A stretch of DNA of 6,806 nt from Chloroflexota bacterium (GTDB lineage Bacteria; Chloroflexota; Anaerolineae; J102): contig JAADFV010000122.1 of the NCBI GenBank assembly GCA_013152695.1, positions 1 through 6,806 of the forward strand, in the 5' to 3' direction. A model generated the notes under the pieces. That model saw nothing but the letters and a program-made list of their open reading frames with translations. It was not told where the DNA came from and ran no database searches. Positions 6,374 through 6,806 of this stretch are shown here, piece after piece (position 1 is the stretch's first letter; every line of letters begins with the position of its first letter). A program made the translations under genes and the position numbers.

Positions 6374-6524
6374 TATCCGCCAGAGTCGCGATAGACGATG
6401 TTCTGAATCTACTGCGCAGTTGCGCTGACCGAGGCGGCTGAAGAGCCAGTCGAGGGGGTTGCGGGTTGAGCAACTGTCCGGTCAGTTACGGGAACGATGG
6501 GTTATGTTCATAATGTGCAGGCTG
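6374..6524. other. Non-coding stretch below the small membrane-protein gene
   Basis: Part of a 388-base gap between genes (6137-6524). This part shows no convincing open reading frame with a ribosome binding site on either strand and no clear terminator with a T run. It holds overlapping small inverted repeats: GTTGC/GCAAC at 6458-6474, the palindrome at 6472-6487, and GCGCAGTTGCGC at 6414-6425. The hexamer CAACTG or its complement occurs at 6417-6422 and 6471-6476, and also at 6341-6346 in the operator. Confidence 0.4.
6472..6487. promoter_or_regulatory. 16-bp near-perfect palindrome
   Basis: AACTGTCCGGTCAGTT matches its reverse complement at 14 of 16 positions. It lies about 40 bases downstream of the stop codon of the small membrane protein. 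It could be a protein binding site or a weak transcript-end hairpin; no T run follows on the minus strand. Confidence 0.3.
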
Positions 6525-6785
6525 TTAGGCTTCACGCCGAACGAGATAGTTGTAGGGTAACACAAACAGCACTGCCCCATACAGGCCGTAACCGATCAGC
6601 CAGAGCAGCCCCAGCAAGAAACCAGTCGTGGTCAGCGGCCAAGTGAAGCCCGGCAGCAGCGGCATCCATACCTGGTACATCGTCCAGCCGAACAGCAGGT
6701 CTCCAGCGATGCACAACACATAGGAGACCACCAACGCGACGAAGAGCGTGATGGTCACAGCCCTGAAATTGAGTGTTGCATTCAT
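6525..6785 (-). CDS. Small membrane protein, DUF5676-like
   Basis: An 86-residue hydrophobic protein with two membrane segments, about residues 9-31 and 52-78, joined by a short loop containing FGW and LLPGFTWP, and ending in YNYLVRREA. The layout (basic N-terminus, a first helix, FGW, LPGF, a glycine-rich second helix with LLGLLW, terminal YN-x-L) resembles the DUF5676 family of small membrane proteins of unknown function. From memory that family is often found near metal-handling genes; I cannot check this here. The start is the ATG at 6785-6783, chosen because GGAGGTGA (6797-6790) stands directly upstream. It may be the last gene of an operon entering from beyond 6806. No catalytic residue is apparent, so no function is proposed. 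Confidence 0.7.
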   Translation of the reverse strand: MNATLNFRAVTITLFVALVVSYVLCIAGDLLFGWTMYQVWMPLLPGFTWPLTTTGFLLGLLWLIGYGLYGAVLFVLPYNYLVRREA

Positions 6786-6806
6786 CAGGTCACCTCCAAA
6801 TTAACT

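Noticed and set aside
6084..6428. Plus-strand open frame across the activase leader and promoter region
   Set aside because: It runs through the promoters, operator and activase start, has low-complexity unrecognisable content and no convincing ribosome binding site.

Overview
All five genes I can support lie on the minus strand, so transcription runs from high to low coordinates. The window suggests an anaerobic or facultatively anaerobic bacterium. It carries a very large ATP-driven iron-sulphur activase/reductase of the acyl-CoA dehydratase activator type, beside a metal-flavoured operon. The style of the HD-YHS and beta-CASP genes reminds me of Chloroflexota (Anaerolineae-like), but that is a weak guess without a database search.

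Layout, in order of transcription. (1) 6785-6525: a complete small membrane protein resembling the DUF5676 family, with a strong ribosome binding site; its upstream region is cut by the window edge. (2) 6524-6137: 388 bases without a gene. They hold a palindrome, a pair of GCCA/TGGC operator-like elements, a 27-bp sequence repeated in tandem that carries two perfect extended -10 promoters, and a GC-rich leader. (3) 6136-1856: one 1426-residue protein made of two activator ATPase domains, a cysteine-rich linker and two dehydratase/reductase-like halves. (4) 1855-1626: an intergenic region with a second, homologous copy of the operator-plus-promoter module. (5) 1625-1: a tightly overlapping three-gene operon encoding an HMA metal-binding protein, an HD phosphohydrolase with a C-terminal YHS domain, and a beta-CASP-type metallo-beta-lactamase fold hydrolase that runs off the window.

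The most interesting points are these. The giant activase gene and the HMA/HD-YHS/MBL operon are both preceded by the same roughly 65-bp promoter module (two palindromes, -35, extended -10, near-identical spacing), which suggests a shared regulator. The activase looks like a whole activator-plus-reductase complex fused into one chain. The three-gene operon links a metal-binding domain, a YHS domain and two metal-dependent hydrolases in a combination I do not recognise as a described system. The activase gene also has clearly lower GC than the genes on both sides, consistent with separate acquisition.
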